Source of the DNA: Oscillospiraceae bacterium
GTDB taxonomy: Bacteria; Bacillota; Clostridia; Oscillospirales; Ruminococcaceae
DNA: 30,305 nucleotides
Direction: 5' to 3'
NCBI GenBank assembly: GCA_017483405.1
Contig: JAFUWP010000033.1
Location: 1-30,305, forward strand
The translations under genes and the position numbers were made by a program. Below, piece after piece: positions 29,697 to 30,305 of the stretch (the first letter of the stretch is position 1; each line of letters starts with the position of its first letter). The notes under the pieces were generated by a model. It worked only from the letters and a program-made list of their open reading frames with translations, was not told the DNA's origin and made no database searches.

Positions 29697-30305
29697 TTAT
29701 TCAAACATAGGGGTGGACAGATAACGCTCACCGGTATCCGGCAGAAGTGCGACAATTGTCTTACCCTTGTTTTCCGGACGCTTTGCGAGCTGAATGGCTG
29801 CCCATACGGCCGCACCGGAAGAAATACCTACCAGAACGCCTTCACTTCTGGCGATGAGTCTGCCTGTTTCAAAAGCATCTTCATTTTCAACAGCAATGAC
29901 TTCATCATAAATATCTGTATTCAGTGTTTCCGGAACAAATCCAGCACCGATGCCCTGAATCTTGTGAGGGCCGGAAACGCCTTCACTCAGTACAGGTGAA
30001 CCCTTCGGCTCTACTGCAACAATCTTGACATCCGGATTCTGGGATTTCAGATATGTGCCTACGCCGGTGATAGTTCCGCCTGTGCCGACACCGGATACGA
30101 AAATATCAACTTTGCCATCGGTATCGTTCCAGATTTCCACACCGGTTGTTTTTTCATGTGTGGACGGGTTAGCCGGATTTGTGAACTGGGACGGAATAAA
30201 GCTATCCGGAATTTCTGCGGCAAGTTCCTGTGCCTTTGCGATTGCGCCTTTCATACCCTTTGCGCCTTCTGTCAGTACGATCTCCGCACCATAGGCTTTC
30301 AGGAT
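29697..30305 (-). CDS. cysK: Cysteine synthase CysK (3' part)
   Basis: The C-terminal 202 residues of a CysK-type O-acetylserine sulfhydrylase, cut by the right window edge (the 5' part, including the cofactor Lys region, is outside). Visible are FIPSQFTNPANPSTHEKTTG, the phosphate loop VSGVGTGGTITGVG, KIQGIGAGFVP and ISSGAAVWAA, all strongly conserved in CysK. The enzyme makes cysteine from O-acetylserine and sulfide. It precedes the polycysteine leader and mccBA on the same strand, so the locus combines direct synthesis with reverse transsulfuration. No terminator is seen between its stop and the leader ORF; a TATAAT-like box (29675-29670) lies between but lacks a good -35. Confidence 0.94.
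   Translation of the reverse strand: MLKAYGAEIVLTEGAKGMKGAIAKAQELAAEIPDSFIPSQFTNPANPSTHEKTTGVEIWNDTDGKVDIFVSGVGTGGTITGVGTYLKSQNPDVKIVAVEPKGSPVLSEGVSGPHKIQGIGAGFVPETLNTDIYDEVIAVENEDAFETGRLIARSEGVLVGISSGAAVWAAIQLAKRPENKGKTIVALLPDTGERYLSTPMFE

Noticed and set aside
1..30305. The two window ends share ATCCTGAAA as an inverted repeat
   Set aside because: Both copies lie in the coding frames of unrelated genes (tatD and cysK), and nine bases is compatible with chance.
1..30305. Mobile elements, CRISPR arrays, prophage genes
   Set aside because: No transposase, integrase, regularly spaced repeat or phage structural gene was found on either strand.

Overview
The window looks like a chromosomal segment from a low-to-mid-GC Gram-positive clostridium, most likely a Ruminococcus-like member of the Oscillospiraceae. 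This is inferred from gene content and style only: a fused SecDF, RqcP, CdaA/CdaR, a DarA-HolB-RicT gene cluster, a SpoVB-type flippase, ferredoxin/[FeFe]-hydrogenase-like proteins, Thr/Ser/Glu-rich surface proteins and AGGAGG-type ribosome binding sites. It is mostly housekeeping sequence. No IS element, prophage, CRISPR array or rRNA was seen.

Layout, left to right. (1) The 3' end of tatD and a monocistronic secDF (+). (2) A minus-strand block of an aminotransferase, an unknown 179-aa protein, trpS, mazG, an HU protein, a lipoprotein and rqcP, probably transcribed from one promoter near 8330. (3) On +, a SpoVB/MurJ-type flippase, a hydrogenase-like multi-[4Fe-4S] protein without the catalytic proton-relay Cys, and a membrane EAL-domain c-di-GMP phosphodiesterase, the last two each with their own consensus promoter. 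(4) ispD-ispF plus a small unknown gene, then a DUF3343/cysteine-desulfurase pair, then cdaA-cdaR for c-di-AMP synthesis. (5) A MazF-type toxin without a visible antitoxin, a tRNA-Gln gene, and a divergent locus with a small coiled-coil/sigma-region-4 gene pair behind a LexA-like box and a PLP-dependent decarboxylase-like gene. (6) A secreted Thr-rich surface protein with a structured 5' leader, and two lipoproteins. (7) On minus, the darA-holB-ricT operon and a cysteine supply locus: cysK (cut by the window end), a short leader ORF, mccB and mccA.

The most striking element lies between cysK and mccB. A 32-codon ORF with a good ribosome binding site encodes five consecutive cysteines (codons 10-14) and a sixth at codon 19. 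The ORF is contained in a long imperfect RNA hairpin and is followed by a 13-bp intrinsic terminator just upstream of mccBA. This has the architecture of a translation-coupled, cysteine-responsive transcription attenuator for the reverse transsulfuration genes. I know of polycysteine attenuators from mycobacteria, but not from this group.

Other points worth a second look are a LexA-box-controlled sigma-like gene pair, a consensus promoter only about 60 nt upstream of a terminator (candidate short RNA), a probable sensory hydrogenase homologue next to a c-di-GMP phosphodiesterase, and the close spacing of c-di-AMP synthesis (cdaA/cdaR) and c-di-AMP receptor (darA) genes.
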